A DNA stretch of 64,000 nucleotides from Magicicada septendecula (Eukaryota > Arthropoda > Insecta > Hemiptera > Cicadidae), in contig CM068367.1 in assembly GCA_034769895.1 (NCBI GenBank), positions 112,762,654-112,826,653 of the forward strand. Reading direction: 5' to 3'. Below, one piece after another: positions 45,156-58,532 of the stretch. The translations under genes were made by a program, and so were the position numbers. Under the pieces are notes generated by a model, which saw only the letters and a program-made list of their open reading frames with translations, was not told where the DNA came from and did not search any database. Numbering within the stretch: position 1 is the stretch's first letter; each line of letters starts with the position of its first letter.

Positions 45156-46440
45156 CGCTATACCCTCCATTGTGCTGGGTAGCTCTCTGTTCTTCAATAA
45201 GATTCGGTCTCCAACTTGATATCGTACCGGCTACAGTTGTAGTCTCTGGTATTTGCTTTTTATTTTCTCAGTTTGTTCTAGTGTTTTATTATAGAATTTT
45301 ATCTCGTCGAACTTATATTCTTCTCCATTCGGAAATTTGATCAACTTGGTAATCTCTCTGGGTGGTGGTCTCTGGAACATTGATGTATATGGTATTGTCT
45401 CGATAAATTGATGGTGCGATAAGTTTATAAAATCCTCCGCTGCTGGTAAGTATTCTGTCCATTGTTGTTGTTGGTTATAACAATACGTTCGTAGAATCCT
45501 TCCTACTTCCCTCAATACTCGTTCTGCGGGATTACTGCTCGGGTGGTATACTGACGTTTTGTATGTCTTTACCCCGTTTTTCCGTAGAGTGTCCTTCCAT
45601 TTACTCCCTTTAAATTGTGTTCCATGATCTGTTATTATGGATTTAGGTGTTCCTACCTCGCGGATATATTGCTGTATTATTATGTTTAAAATCTTCTGCG
45701 TGGTCGCACGGTTTATAGGATAGAGTTTAGTATATCTGGTATAATGATCAAATATAATTATTAAGATACTTGTACTGGTGTCTCCCTCCGCTACGCGGGA
45801 ATGGACCGCATATATCGACGAAAACTTTTTCTAACTTATTTGATGATATGATAGGTATCATCATACCCTCTTTCCTATCATTGTTGATTTTTACCAGTTG
45901 GCAGATGTGACAGTGTTTGATGTACTTTCATACCTTCCTGTTGATGTCTTTTGTATAAACATGTTCCTGTAGTGCTTTTATGACTTTTAAGGCCCCCGTG
46001 TGACCGTATCTGACATGGTAGTCTAGAATTATCTCCTTCTCTATGGTCCGTGGTATTACTATTTTCCATGTATTATAATTGTATTGCGTTTTAATAAATA
46101 GTATTTCCTGGTGTATGCAGTAATATTGTGTGACTCGGTCATCCTGTTCCATCAGTCTCTGCTGAATTTTATTTAGTTTGGGATCTTGGTTCTGCTGTTA
46201 CCCAAGTTCTTTTATGATATTAGCCAAATCGGATCTACTCTTTATTATGTGGTACAATTTGATGATGGTTTCCTTCTCTCCTTCGAAAGTTTGGTCTCTG
46301 ATGTTGACTCTGGATAGGGTGTCGGCTGCAATGTTCTTCTTCTTCCAACAATTCTTCTCTTAGGTTCTTTAAATAATGGTTTTGTATTATCGTAATTGTT
46401 TTTCTTCTTTGTATGTGATTATAGTGATTTAATTGATTTA
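45156..46440 (-). pseudogene. Gypsy-2 pol remnant: RNase H end and integrase
   Basis: Minus strand: a short stretch matching the RNase H end (NIAADTLSRVNIRDQTFEGE), then the integrase zinc-binding region (DYHVRYGHTGALKVIKAL, HCHICQLV), the catalytic core with VFVDICGPFPRSGG, SIITDHGTQFKG and SNPAERVLREVGRILR (D, D, E), and the C-terminal region to about 45160. A frameshift lies near 45790 and a stop near 46195. Protease, RT and most of RNase H are missing between this fragment and gag, so the element lost its polymerase through an internal deletion of well over 1 kb. Enzyme dead. Confidence 0.8.
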
Positions 46441-46495
46441 ACCCAATCAATTGACTGGTTCAGTGAGAGTCCTACGTTCGTTTTCACTGCTGCGT

Positions 46496-48428
46496 TTAGT
46501 TTAAAGACGGTTCAGGCTCATTGTCCCGTCGGTCTTGTTGATTTGTCGGTGTGTTTCTATTTCCTGTGGGTCTCGGTTCAGACTGGTGGCGATCTTCATA
46601 GCGATCTCGTCTGTAGACCTCCTGGCTTCGGCTTCTTCCTCCATTAGTTCGGTTATCCCTTCCGTTATTGCCGTTACTCTGATTTCCGTACACGTTGCGG
46701 TCGAAGCTCCGGCATCCTTGGTAATAAGCCCGTCCTCTACCGTTGTCTTCAGTGCGTACGTAGTTCACTCTCCTGTAGTTTCTGTTTTGGTTATTCTGGT
46801 TTCGGTTGTTGTAGTTCGAGCTGTTGTAGTTCTGCTGGTTGTAATTAGGGTTGTTCGGGCTTATTAAACTGGTTGTTCTGGTTACTGGACCGATTGTTGT
46901 TGTTGTTGTTGTTGTTATTTCCGCTATTCGTCAGATTATTATTATTATTTGGTCTGTGATATGCTTCATTGTTGTTGTTTCGGTTGTTATAATTTGGTCG
47001 GTAGTTACCGTTGTTATATGAGTTGTTATTCTGTGCGGTCCGGTTGTCGTACCTATCATTCCGTTGTCGACTTCTCCGGTAATAACTCTCGTGCTCGTAA
47101 TCCTCCAGGAGGGCTGCCATCGATTGCATGGTCTTAATCTGTCCTCCGAGTCGTGCCCTGGATACTCCCTCTTCATACTGGTAGACAAGTTTAGTGACAA
47201 GGCTCTCCTCTGGGATCTTTGGCTCAAGGTTCCTCGCCAGGCATACCTTCCCTAGAAAGTAGGTGGTGAGTGTTGTCCCTCGGTTGGTATCGTATTTGCC
47301 GTGACATATATTGTCCCTTACAATATTTTGGGTTCCCTCCGACCAGTATTTTGCTTTAAATACTGTCTTGAACTCGTCGTAGCTCTGGAGCTCATGTCTC
47401 GTAGCTGTCCACCAATTGTCATTTATCTCCTTGAAATATTCGTCAATTAGTCCACGAATCACTGGCCACCTGGTCTCTCTGTTTCTCGTTAGTTGCTCCT
47501 CAACTCGTTCCAGGAACTCCATCGGGTTACGTTTATACAGTTTGAAATTTATCGCCTCCTGGTTGTCCAAGTGTTGGAGGTGCGAAATTACAGCGGGTCG
47601 TTTGCTGATTATATCGAGTTCTTCCCTTATCTTGGTGACCTCCCGTCGTTGGATTTCCTCGATTTTCTCCTGGTTATGCTGACCCTGTCCTCGTACTTCA
47701 TTGACAGCCGTGTTGATGTCCCGACATCTCTTTCCGAAGTCTGTTCGCACCTGGTTTATGTTTTCTTTGGTTGCGGTTCGTATGGACTCCATTCGGATCT
47801 GGCTGTCTTCTTCAAGATTGGTCATTCGGGTACCAAAGTCTTCCTTCGCTTGTTGTAATTCCTGACTCGTGTTTTCCCATTTTCTGTTTATTTCAGAAAT
47901 CTCGTGTCGGATCCCCATCATCTGCTCTTCTAATTTCTGGTTTGTTTTTTCATAATTATCTTCGATCTCCTTATTTATTTTCTCATTGTTCTCGTCTATC
48001 TTCTCGTTTAGTGCTTCCATTTTTTTCTGACTATCTTGTCTCAATTCATCCTTTAACGATTCCATGTTTTCTTCCATTTTCTTACTTATTGTTTCAATGT
48101 TTTTAATATTTTCAGCCATTTGCTGGCTCAATTTTTGGTTATCTCCCTTTAATTCTTTTAATTCTCTCTTAAAATCTTCCTTTAATGATTCTATAGATTT
48201 GTTCATATCTTCTCTGGATTTATTCAATTGTTCCACCATCACCCTCATCATTTCCTGGAAATTGACGTCCCCTGTTTGTGTGGGTTTCTCGGGTTGTGTG
48301 GGTTGGTTAGGTTCCGCAGTAGGTAACCTTTCTTCTACATCTTCGACAGGAGTTGTCTCCTTGTCATCCATATTCAGTTCCCTTTCAACTTCCGCTGCGC
48401 GTTTCTTCGATGTTGCTCTCTTGTGCAT
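46496..48428 (-). pseudogene. Gypsy-2 gag
   Basis: Starts MHKRATSKKRAAEVERELNM at 48428. A long Glu/Lys coiled coil follows (residues about 60-290; KINKEIEDNYEKTNQKLEEQ), then the retrotransposon gag core (YFKEINDNWWTATRHELQSY, FKAKYWSEGTQ, SLVTKLVYQYEEG) and an Asn/Arg-rich, nucleic-acid-binding tail with poly-Asn (residues about 440-527). The main frame ends at 46845 and continues with a frameshift to 46496 (GRGRAYYQGCRSFDRN). No intact zinc knuckle. 527 codons in one open frame make it the best preserved part of Gypsy-2. The N-terminal 47 codons (from 48428) are copied once more by the tandem duplication at 53465. Confidence 0.8.
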
Positions 48429-48540
48429 TTTCTGTTATTGTATTGCAGCTGCCGCACGAAATTAGGCGAATTAATTTTTTAATTACAGTATTATTATTTT
48501 ATTTATTATCATCATTTATTTCCCTAATTTCGAGCCTCTT

Positions 48541-48554
48541 ACTTTGGTGCGCCA
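48541..48554 (-). promoter_or_regulatory. Primer binding site of Gypsy-2
   Basis: Minus strand TGGCGCACCAAAGT begins three bases after the LTR end (48558). The form TGGCGC... is the standard start of a tRNA-derived primer site. A duplicate lies at 53578-53591. Confidence 0.6.
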
Positions 48555-48557
48555 ATC

Positions 48558-51436
48558 TGTAATAAACAAATTCCCACTTTACAAATTTAATTATTTAATT
48601 ATATCCTCTTCAATTAAGCCTCTCGTTGGGAGTAAATTCTGTAACGAAATAGGATTTGTTCCACTGGTTATTCGGATTTAGTTGTTTAGTTTAAACTTTA
48701 TTTTTGTTTTGTTAAAGTTGTAAAATGAAAAGAGTGTGTAGTGAAAAAGACTGACGACGAATTGTTCGAGTCGGTTCTCTCGCAGGCATCTGTGGATAGT
48801 CGCAGATCGCCGCCGATTCTGGTTCTGTTAAAACAAACACAAGTTATTTACTTACGGTATATGAAGTTCTAGTCGATTGACCAATTCATAAATAATTGAA
48901 TCGGTAACTCGATCCTCATAGGTCAGTGTTATACGGTGCCACCTGTGAAAGTATTGCTGAAAATCTAGCTCGTGACTGTACTGTCTGTGTAATAAAAGTC
49001 GTCAACTCTTTTTTTTCTGTTATAAATTTTAATTTTATTAACAAATCTTGATAATATTTGTGAATCGTTACTTTAGAATTTAACACAGGCTGTTTGCCTA
49101 GTCATTCATTGACTTTACTTTTTATTTTTGCTCTTAATCTCAGGGTAAAGAAAATTATTTAAATTATTCAACATAAAATTAACAACATAATTCTTGAACC
49201 TTGGTTCATTATGTTTACAAATCTTCCGTGGTTCCTTTGAGCCTGCAAGATACAAAACAAGAAAAATGTCTGTGCTACTGTATAACATTAGTAGGCGGAG
49301 TTAATTATTATAAACAATAAGTATATTAAATGGTTTCATAAATCATTACCATGGAATAAATATCGACGACTATGGTCAACCTTACGTTTGCTTTATGCAT
49401 ACTGAATTAATCTTTAGAACAAAAATGACCTGAAATGGTTTCAAAATTATTAACCTATAGTCGTAACATTGACTGTTATCAACATTGAGTTGCCTCTAGG
49501 CATACTAATTCAAATATTCAGTAACAAAATACATCGAATGTTTATACACTTATTAACATGGTTATGAAATTGACTATTGTCAATATGAGAACAACTTCAG
49601 GCATACTGAATTGCAATAAATTATTAACTATTCCAAAATATCAGGTATCAGCTTAATCTAAATATCAAAAAAGTTACATCAGTATTTAAATAATAAATTC
49701 ACTTAATGTTTGTCAATTATTATTATATCCACTGTATATAGCAGTCTAGTTATTCAACCAATTATAATTTGTTATTTAATCAGTGTTCATCACAATATTA
49801 ATTGGTTGTTTATGTCCGATACCAATTGAATTCAAAAGTTCATATAACCTCTCTTCGAGATTTTATTATTCATTGTTTAGTTCGACTTGGTTCGATATTT
49901 GTAATATTGGTAATAAATTTATTATTTATTTCTAAAAAAATAATTATGTCAGGCTCATCGATGTTTGTGAATGACTGTTAGTCATTTTGTTTATTCACTA
50001 TGAACCTCGTTACTATATTATGGTTGGTTCCATGTTTCAAAAAAGTCTACAATCTTAAAATCTCTGTTTTTTAATTAATTAATCATCAATAATAATCAAT
50101 TAACACTATACTCCTGTTAATACACTTTAATTGCAACTTTATTATGCACTGTGCAATTGCATTTCGCTATAATACAAGCGTTTTATTTAATCAATCAACA
50201 CTAAAAATTTCAGGGTTAGGATGCCCCCTTTTGTTTATGTTTATCACCGCACAGCTGATGTCTTTAAAACGACTGTATTCGCGCACAGAAATTTGCCGTC
50301 GTCTCGCGTCGCTAGTCTGAGGTAGAATAATCAAATTATTTTTCTTCTTCACTGTTCCTATATCGGGAGCACATACCCCCCGGTCGATTTTGATCGATTC
50401 CATTGGTTAAAAAGCTGACATTCCATCCAGCGAGGTCAACCCCCTTGCAAATTAATTAATTTTACAGAAAATTGTTAACGACTTTGGGTTGGAGAGTTTT
50501 GTTTGTTGCCTTCTTGTTTTTGCCGAAAATAAATATAATTCCTTTAAAATTGGTTTAACGTCCTTGTTATATGTGTAATGTTTAATGTAATCACATTATG
50601 TTATTACAATTAACCTGTTCTTTAAATGAGTCCTCACAAGACATGTGTGAGTTTAATAATAAGAAAGTTAATTCCTTACTTATGACTATTACATTTTTTC
50701 TTATAGTTTTACATGATTAATTACTAAAATTGACCAGATGTTGATTACATTCCATCATATGGTTCCTTTGAAGTTCATTTATGATAACATTTAGTACAAT
50801 GATTGTCTAAGATTAATAAAATTACTATATTTGACCCATGCTTTCTATGGCCTAGAGCATGGTCAGTTTGATTTACTTTATTTATTGACATATTTTGTTC
50901 TGTCCACTTTTTACAGTGATACAGATATTCTAAGATGTCCATTACAACTTCTGGACAGCTTAGTTTTCATTAGAATACAATTATTTGCTTGTTTCTAATC
51001 TCATTTATTGTTCATAGTCTTAGTATGCCATGTCATTATGATTTAATTCTGAATTAATGATTACCCCATTTTTATGTTGTTCTTTTAGGTCTAAATTGTC
51101 TTTACAGTTTGAAGGTTGTTTTGCAATGGTTGTTCTTTTATAATTACTTGTAATATTGATAATAATTCACTAATGCTTCTTGCATCTAGTGTGGTCAGAC
51201 AGTTCCCTCAATTTTCCTTAATTCTGGTTAAATTAGCTTTTCATTATAATCATTGTATACTATAATAGTGGTAATACATATTATATTGCACATCTATGTC
51301 CTTGTTCTTTACTGGTTTACAATATTATAGAAATTCTGAGTGTGTTTAATGTGTACATCTTTCTGTCCAATTTCAGTCTGTGTATTTGCATTAAACACCA
51401 CACATACCACTTTCAATTAATAAAATTGTATCACTA
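48558..51436 (-). repeat. Gypsy-2 right LTR, first partial copy (before Sailor-like element)
   Basis: First 2.88 kb of the LTR in plus-strand order, cut by the transposon at 51437 and never completed because the tandem-duplication junction follows at 53326. No gene inside; the frame at 50403-50191 is discussed with the left LTR. Confidence 0.85.
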
Positions 51437-53326
51437 TACTAAAATTTTTACAGGAGAGGGATTGACGTTTGCAATGATGTCATCACCATGTTGCCACTTC
51501 GTAACCCACGTGTTTCTGTTGAATGTTGCTCAAGCGTAAGTTTCGTTACTGCATTCACTCAAAACATACTTCTCGCAGATAAAACAAATACAGTATGTGC
51601 TGACTAAATATGTATTCCCCTACTTAAAAACGAATATTTATTCAGATGTAGCTGCAGATAATTCATAAACTAAAAATGTGAATTCTTACGAGAATAATAA
51701 ACTGGAACTTAATTAACTTCAGTGTTTTTTTTAAATTAACTTCAAATGTTCAGTATCTTTAATTTTTTGATTTAACGATAAATGTGACAATTGGCAGTTA
51801 TCAACTTAGTGTAGTAAATAAAGTAAAAATTAACAATAATAAAAATATAAGACAGCAAAGTAAGAGTCAATGTTTTGTTTTTATTACTTTTACCATAAAA
51901 CAAAACTGAAAATAAAATTATTATTACCTGTCTGTAGTTTTCCGCCTGTGCCGTTAATCTAAATTGTTACACCACTTATGTCGCTACCAGAGTCACTCGA
52001 GTAACTGGATTCTGTGCCCAAATTTATTACCAGTTGTTCCACTGCGTCTTCTAATATTCCTTCGTTGCTCCATGCTTCGTCAATCACTGTATTCTTCAAT
52101 GCTTCACTGTATTCACTGTATGCTTCAATGTATGCATCACTGCTTTTCCCCAATTGTCTGCAGTAACATTCGTAATACCCTCGCGTATCAATTTTTCTAC
52201 TTCAGTTCCTGTAAAAGTCTTATTATTTCTTGCTACATATCCCTTTACTTGTGCCCAAATTAACTCAATGGGGTTAAAATGACAATGATACGGTGGTAAT
52301 CTTACTACTTTATGGCCATGTTCTTGCGCTACTTTGTCAATTACGTATTCCGGAAATCGGGGTTTACACCCTGACACCAGCTCCAACAGCTCCGCTTTTT
52401 TCATGCTAACAGTGGTAGAAATGTTATGTTCATGAAGCCAGTGAATAATTTCTTCTTTACTTGTAGCTAATGTTGGCGCTTTGTCGTATATAACCGATTG
52501 ATAAGGGGCGTTATCCATTACAATAGTTGACAGCACTGTGGGGTTTTTTAATAACGAGCCTGTGAATCACTTGGTAAAGTTTTCAGAGTTCATTGCTTCG
52601 TGGAAGTAACTCGTTTTCTATGACTTAAAGGCATAAAAACAGTTAGGTATGAAACCTTTTGATGTCCCAGCATGTACAATAATATATCTACCCCCTCGTC
52701 CTAAAGGTATTTTCATTGTTCCTTCCACAGTATCATCTGTCCACCCTTTTCATAAACTGTGACCTATGTTTACCCATGTTTCATCTAACCAGACTACGTC
52801 TTCAGTAGATTTAGTTTGAATTTCTCGTAGAAGTCTACAATGTAAAGCAACTACACTTTCACTTTCCATAAGAACTTTTCTGCCCGAAATGTTTGTAAAC
52901 TTAAAACCGATATTTTGGATTACTTTCCTAACAGATGATTTACTACCGGCAAAAAGATCAGCTGCTGCTAACGACTTATGAAGTTTATTTATTGTTGGGT
53001 GCTCGTTTCTACAATAGTAGCTATAAATGTGCTGTCGAATTGCATTGTCTTGGAAAGAATCTAACTTCGTAACTCTTTTGCCTATATTTCTTTTTTTATA
53101 AGGCGTTTGAAACTTGGGCTCTGTATCACTAAAATCAGTAAGAAGATCGTGTTTCTCTTTTCCTATACGTACTATAAGATTCTTCCCTACTTTGCATGTG
53201 GCAGCTGTACGCTCTAAAACTTTATTAACGGAAATTAACGGCCCCCGTTTGCTTTTTTTTTTCAAAATATTCACGTACTGAACAGATAAGTTGTCTTGCC
53301 TGTCCATTAAATACTTTCCTTTTTCT
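51437..53326 (-). mobile_element. Sailor-like IS630-Tc1-mariner transposon, copy 1 (right end missing)
   Basis: Starts at a TA dinucleotide (51435-51436) with TACTAAAATTTTTAC. Its right terminal repeat is absent because the tandem duplication joined it to gag sequence at 53322-53326. Transposase on the minus strand. Base-for-base match to copy 2 except for a few substitutions. Confidence 0.85.
51959..53307 (-). pseudogene. Tc1-mariner-type transposase with D-82-E spacing, copy 1
   Basis: Cut-and-paste transposase. Frame from 53307 (MDRQDNLSVQYVNILKK) to 52096 with in-frame stops at 52750-52752, 52618-52620 and 52567-52569. A frameshift then leads to the acidic C-terminus ending SYSSDSGSDISGVTI (51959). 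N-terminal helix-turn-helix region about residues 10-130; catalytic motifs VVWLDETWVN (first D), TIVMDNAPYQS (second D) and FNPIELIWAQVKGYVA (E). Counting gives 82 residues between second D and E, far more than the 34-41 of classic Tc1 and mariner and equal to the class described as DD82E/Sailor. The extra residues form a helical insert (KAELLELVSG). The same stops occur in copy 2. Confidence 0.82.
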
Positions 53327-56300
53327 CGGGTTGTGTGGGTTGGTTAGGTTCCGCAGTAGGTAACCTTTCTTCTACATCTTCGACAGGAGTTGTCTCCTTG
53401 TCATCCATATTCAGTTCCCTTTCAACTTCCGCTGCGCGTTTCTTCGATGTTGCTCTCTTGTGCATTTTCTGTTATTGTATTGCAGCTGCCGCACGAAATT
53501 AGGCGAATTAATTTTTTAATTACAGTATTATTATTTTATTTATTATCATCATTTATTTCCCTAATTTCGAGCCTCTTACTTTGGTGCGCCAATCTGTAAT
53601 AAACAAATTCCCACTTTACAAATTTAATTATTTAATTATATCCTCTTCAATTAAGCCTCTCGTTGGGAGTAAATTCTGTAACGAAATAGGATTTGTTCCA
53701 CTGGTTATTCGGATTTAGTTGTTTAGTTTAAACTTTATTTTTGTTTTGTTAAAGTTGTAAAATGAAAAGAGTGTGTAGTGAAAAAGACTGACGACGAATT
53801 GTTCGAGTCGGTTCTCTCGCAGGCATCTGTGGATAGTCGCAGATCGCCGCCGATTCTGGTTCTGTTAAAACAAACACAAGTTATTTACTTACGGTATATG
53901 AAGTTCTAGTCGATTGACCAATTCATAAATAATTGAATCGGTAACTCGATCCTCATAGGTCAGTGTTATACGGTGCCACCTGTGAAAGTATTGCTGAAAA
54001 TCTAGCTCGTGACTGTACTGTCTGTGTAATAAAAGTCGTCAGCTCTTTTTTTTCTGTTATAAATTTTAATTTTATTAACAAATCTTGATAATATTTGTGA
54101 ATCGTTACTTTAGAATTTAACACAGGCTGTTTGCCTAGTCATTCATTGACTTTACTTTTTATTTTTGCTCTTAATCTCAGGGTAAAGAAAATTATTTAAA
54201 TTATTCAACATAAAATTAACAACATAATTCTTGAACCTTGGTTCATTATGTTTACAAATCTTCCGTGGTTCCTTTGAGCCTGCAAGATACAAAACAAGAA
54301 AAATGTCTGCGCTACTGTATAACATTAGTAGGCGGAGTTAATTATTATAAACAATAAGTATATTAAATGGTTTCATAAATCATTACCATGGAATAAATAT
54401 CGACGACTATGGTCAACCTTACGTTTGCTTTATGCATACTGAATTAATCTTTAGAACAAAAATGACCTGAAATGGTTTCAAAATTATTAACCTATAGTCG
54501 TAACATTGACTGTTATCAACATTGAGTTGCCTCTAGGCATACTAATTCAAATATTCAGTAACAAAATACATCGAATGTTTATACACTTATTAACATGGTT
54601 ATGAAATTGACTATTGTCAATATGAGAACAACTTCAGGCATACTGAATTGCAATAAATTATTAACTATTCCAAAATATCAGGTATCAGCTTAATCTAAAT
54701 ATCAAAAAAGTTACATCAGTATTTAAATAATAAATTCACTTAATGTTTGTCAATTATTATTATATCCACTGTATATAGCAGTCTAGTTATTCAACCAATT
54801 ATAATTTGTTATTTAATCAGTGTTCATCACAATATTAATTGGTTGTTTATGTCCGATACCAATTGAATTCAAAAGTTCATATAACCTCTCTTCGAGATTT
54901 TATTATTCATTGTTTAGTTCGACTTGGTTCGATATTTGTAATATTGGTAATAAATTTATTATTTATTTCTAAAAAAATAATTATGTCAGGCTCATCGATG
55001 TTTGTGAATGACTGTTAGTCATTTTGTTTATTCACTATGAACCTCGTTACTATATTATGGTTGGTTCCATGTTTCAAAAAAGTCTACAATCTTAAAATCT
55101 CTGTTTTTTAATTAATTAATCATCAATAATAATCAATTAACACTATACTCCTGTTAATACACTTTAATTGCAACTTTATTATGCACTGTGCAATTGCATT
55201 TCGCTATAATACAAGCGTTTTATTTAATCAATCAACACTAAAAATTTCAGGGTTAGGATGCCCCCTTTTGTTTATGTTTATCACCGCACAGCTGATGTCT
55301 TTAAAACGACTGTATTCGCGCACAGAAATTTGCCGTCGTCTCGCGTCGCTAGTCTGAGGTAGAATAATCAAATTATTTTTCTTCTTCACTGTTCCTATAT
55401 CGGGAGCACATACCCCCCGGTCGATTTTGATCGATTCCATTGGTTAAAAAGCTGACATTCCATCCAGCGAGGTCAACCCCCTTGCAAATTAATTAATTTT
55501 ACAGAAAATTGTTAACGACTTTGGGTTGGAGAGTTTTGTTTGTTGCCTTCTTGTTTTTGCCGAAAATAAATATAATTCCTTTAAAATTGGTTTAACGTCC
55601 TTGTTATATGTGTAATGTTTAATGTAATCACATTATGTTATTACAATTAACCTGTTCTTTAAATGAGTCCTCACAAGACATGTGTGAGTTTAATAATAAG
55701 AAAGTTAATTCCTTACTTATGACTATTACATTTTTTCTTATAGTTTTACATGATTAATTACTAAAATTGACCAGATGTTGATTACATTCCATCATATGGT
55801 TCCTTTGAAGTTCATTTATGATAACATTTAGTACAATGATTGTCTAAGATTAATAAAATTACTATATTTGACCCATGCTTTCTATGGCCTAGAGCATGGT
55901 CAGTTTGATTTACTTTATTTATTGACATATTTTGTTCTGTCCACTTTTTACAGTGATACAGATATTCTAAGATGTCCATTACAACTTCTGGACAGCTTAG
56001 TTTTCATTAGAATACAATTATTTGCTTGTTTCTAATCTCATTTATTGTTCATAGTCTTAGTATGCCATGTCATTATGATTTAATTCTGAATTAATGATTA
56101 CCCCATTTTTATGTTGTTCTTTTAGGTCTAAATTGTCTTTACAGTTTGAAGGTTGTTTTGCAATGGTTGTTCTTTTATAATTACTTGTAATATTGATAAT
56201 AATTCACTAATACTTCTTGCATCTAGTGTGGTCAGACAGTTCCCTCAATTTTCCTTAATTCTGGTTAAATTAGCTTTTCATTATAATCATTGTATACTAT

Positions 56301-58364
56301 AATAGTGGTAATACATATTATATTGCACATCTATGTCCTTGTTCTTTACTGGTTTACAATATTATAGAAATTCTGAGTGTGTTTAATGTGTACATCTTTC
56401 TGTCCAATTTCAGTCTGTGTATTTGCATTAAACACCACACATACCACTTTCAATTAATAAAATTGTATCACTATACTAAAATTTTTACAGGAGAGGGATT
56501 GACGTTTGCAATGATGTCATCACCATGTTGCCACTTCGTAACCCACGTGTTTCTGTTGAATGTTGCTCAAGCGTAAGTTTCGTTACTGCATTCACTCAAA
56601 ACATACTTCTCGCAGATAAAACAAATACAGTATGTGCTGACTAAATATGTATTCCCCTACTTAAAAACGAATATTTATTCAGATGTAGCTGCAGATAATT
56701 CATAAACTAAAAATGTGAATTCTTACGAGAATAATAAACTGGAACTTAATTAACTTCAGTGTTTTTTTTAAATTAACTTCAAATGTTCAGTATCTTTAAT
56801 TTTTTGATTTAACGATAAATGTGACAATTGGCAGTTATCAACTTAGTGTAGTAAATAAAGTAAAAATTAACAATAATAAAAATATAAGACAGCAAAGTAA
56901 GAGTCAATGTTTTGTTTTTATTACTTTTACCATAAAACAAAACTGAAAATAAAATTATTATTACCTGTCTGTAGTTTTCCGCCTGTGCCGTTAATCTAAA
57001 TTGTTACACCACTTATGTCGCTACCAGAGTCACTCGAGTAACTGGATTCTGTGCCCAAATTTATTACCAGTTGTTCCACTGCGTCTTCTAATATTCCTTC
57101 GTTGCTCCATGCTTCGTCAATCACTGTATTCTTCAATGCTTCACTGTATTCACTGTATGCTTCAATGTATGCATCACTGCTTTTCCCCAATTGTCTGCAG
57201 TAACATTCGTAATACCCTCGCGTATCAATTTTTCTACTTCAGTTCCTGTAAAAGTCTTATTATTTCTTGCTACATATCCCTTTACTTGTGCCCAAATTAA
57301 CTCAATGGGGTTAAAATGACAATGATACGGTGGTAATCTTACTACTTTATGGCCATGTTCTTGCGCTACTTTGTCAATTACGTATTCCGGAAATCGGGGT
57401 TTACACCCTGACACCAGCTCCAACAGCTCCGCTTTTTTCATGCTAACAGTGGTAGAAATGTTATGTTCATGAAGCCAGTGAATAATTTCTTCTTTACTTG
57501 TAGCTAATGTTGGCGCTTTGTCGTATATAACCGATTGATAAGGGGCGTTATCCATTACAATAGTTGACAGCACTGTGGGGTTTTTTAATAACGAGCCTGT
57601 GAATCACTTGGTAAAGTTTTCAGAGTTCATTGCTTCGTGGAAGTAACTCGTTTTCTATGACTTAAAGGTATAAAAACAGTTAGGTATGAAACCTTTTGAT
57701 GTCCCAGCATGTACAATAATATATCTACCCCCTCGTCCTAAAGGTATTTTCATTGTTCCTTCCACAGTATCATCTGTCCACCCTTTTCATAAACTGTGAC
57801 CTATGTTTACCCATGTTTCATCTAACCAGACTACGTCTTCAGTAGATTTAGTTTGAATTTCTCGTAGAAGTCTACAATGTAAAGCAACTACACTTTCACT
57901 TTCCATAAGAACTTTTCTGCCCGAAATGTTTGTAAACTGAAAACCGATATTTTGGATTACTTTCCTAACAGATGATTTACTACCGGCAAAAAGATCAGCT
58001 GCTGCTAACGACTTATGAAGTTTATTTATTGTTGGGTGCTCGTTTCTACAATAGTAGCTATAAATGTGCTGTCGAATTGCATTGTCTTGGAAAGAATCTA
58101 ACTTCGTAACTCTTTTGCCTATATTTCTTTTTTTATAAGGCGTTTGAAACTTGGGCTCTGTATCACTAAAATCAGTAAGAAGATCGTGTTTCTCTTTTCC
58201 TATACGTACTATAAGATTCTTCCCTACTTTGCATGTGGCAGCTGTACGCTCTAAAACTTTATTAACGGAAATTAACGGCCCCCGTTTGCTTTTTTTTTTT
58301 CAAAATATTCACGTACTGAACAGATAAGTTGTCTTGCCTGTCCATTAAATACTTTCCTTTTTCT
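53327..58364. repeat. 5,038 bp tandem duplication, unit 2
   Basis: Direct copy of 48290-53326. One extra T in a T-run (58289-58299 against 53252-53261) makes it one base longer. Confidence 0.9.
56996..58345 (-). pseudogene. Tc1-mariner-type transposase with D-82-E spacing, copy 2
   Basis: Same gene as 51959-53307, with the same three nonsense codons, now at 57787-57789, 57655-57657 and 57604-57606, and the same C-terminal frameshift. In addition, one extra T in the T-run at 58289-58299 (a lysine-codon run near the N-terminus) shifts the frame, so the N-terminal half is not visible as one long frame. Catalytic motifs are as in copy 1. Because the stops are shared, the transposase was already dead when the region was duplicated. 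Confidence 0.82.
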
Positions 58365-58532
58365 TGTCTTGCGTATAGCTGAAGCACTCGTACTGGCGTC
58401 GGACATAGCTGAATGGATAATATTAACAATCAGTATCACTTAGTACTCTTGTCTTGCGTATAGCTGAAGCACTCGTACTGGCGTCGGACATAGCTGAATG
58501 GATAATATTAACAATCAGTATCACTTAGTACA
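58363..58532. repeat. 85 bp tandem duplication in the Sailor-like right arm
   Basis: Two head-to-tail copies, 58363-58447 and 58448-58532, differing only at the last base, each starting CTTGTCTTGCGTATAGC. Located between the transposase start and the right terminal repeat, where promoter or transposase-binding sites are expected. Confidence 0.9.

Larger units (their letters stand above)
48290..53326. repeat. 5,037 bp tandem duplication, unit 1
   Basis: Contains the start of Gypsy-2 gag, the primer binding site, the first 2.9 kb of the LTR and most of the Sailor-like element. Only a few differences from unit 2 were seen (for example near 48997, 49266, 51175, 52628, 52914). TTTCT occurs at the start (48285-48289), junction (53322-53326) and end (58360-58364). 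Confidence 0.9.

Noticed and set aside
41938-48465. Hydrophobic plus-strand frames (for example 41938-42357, 47771-48106, 48064-48465)
   Set aside because: They are the antisense of Glu/Lys/Gln coiled-coil gag sequence on the minus strand, which gives false membrane-like stretches.
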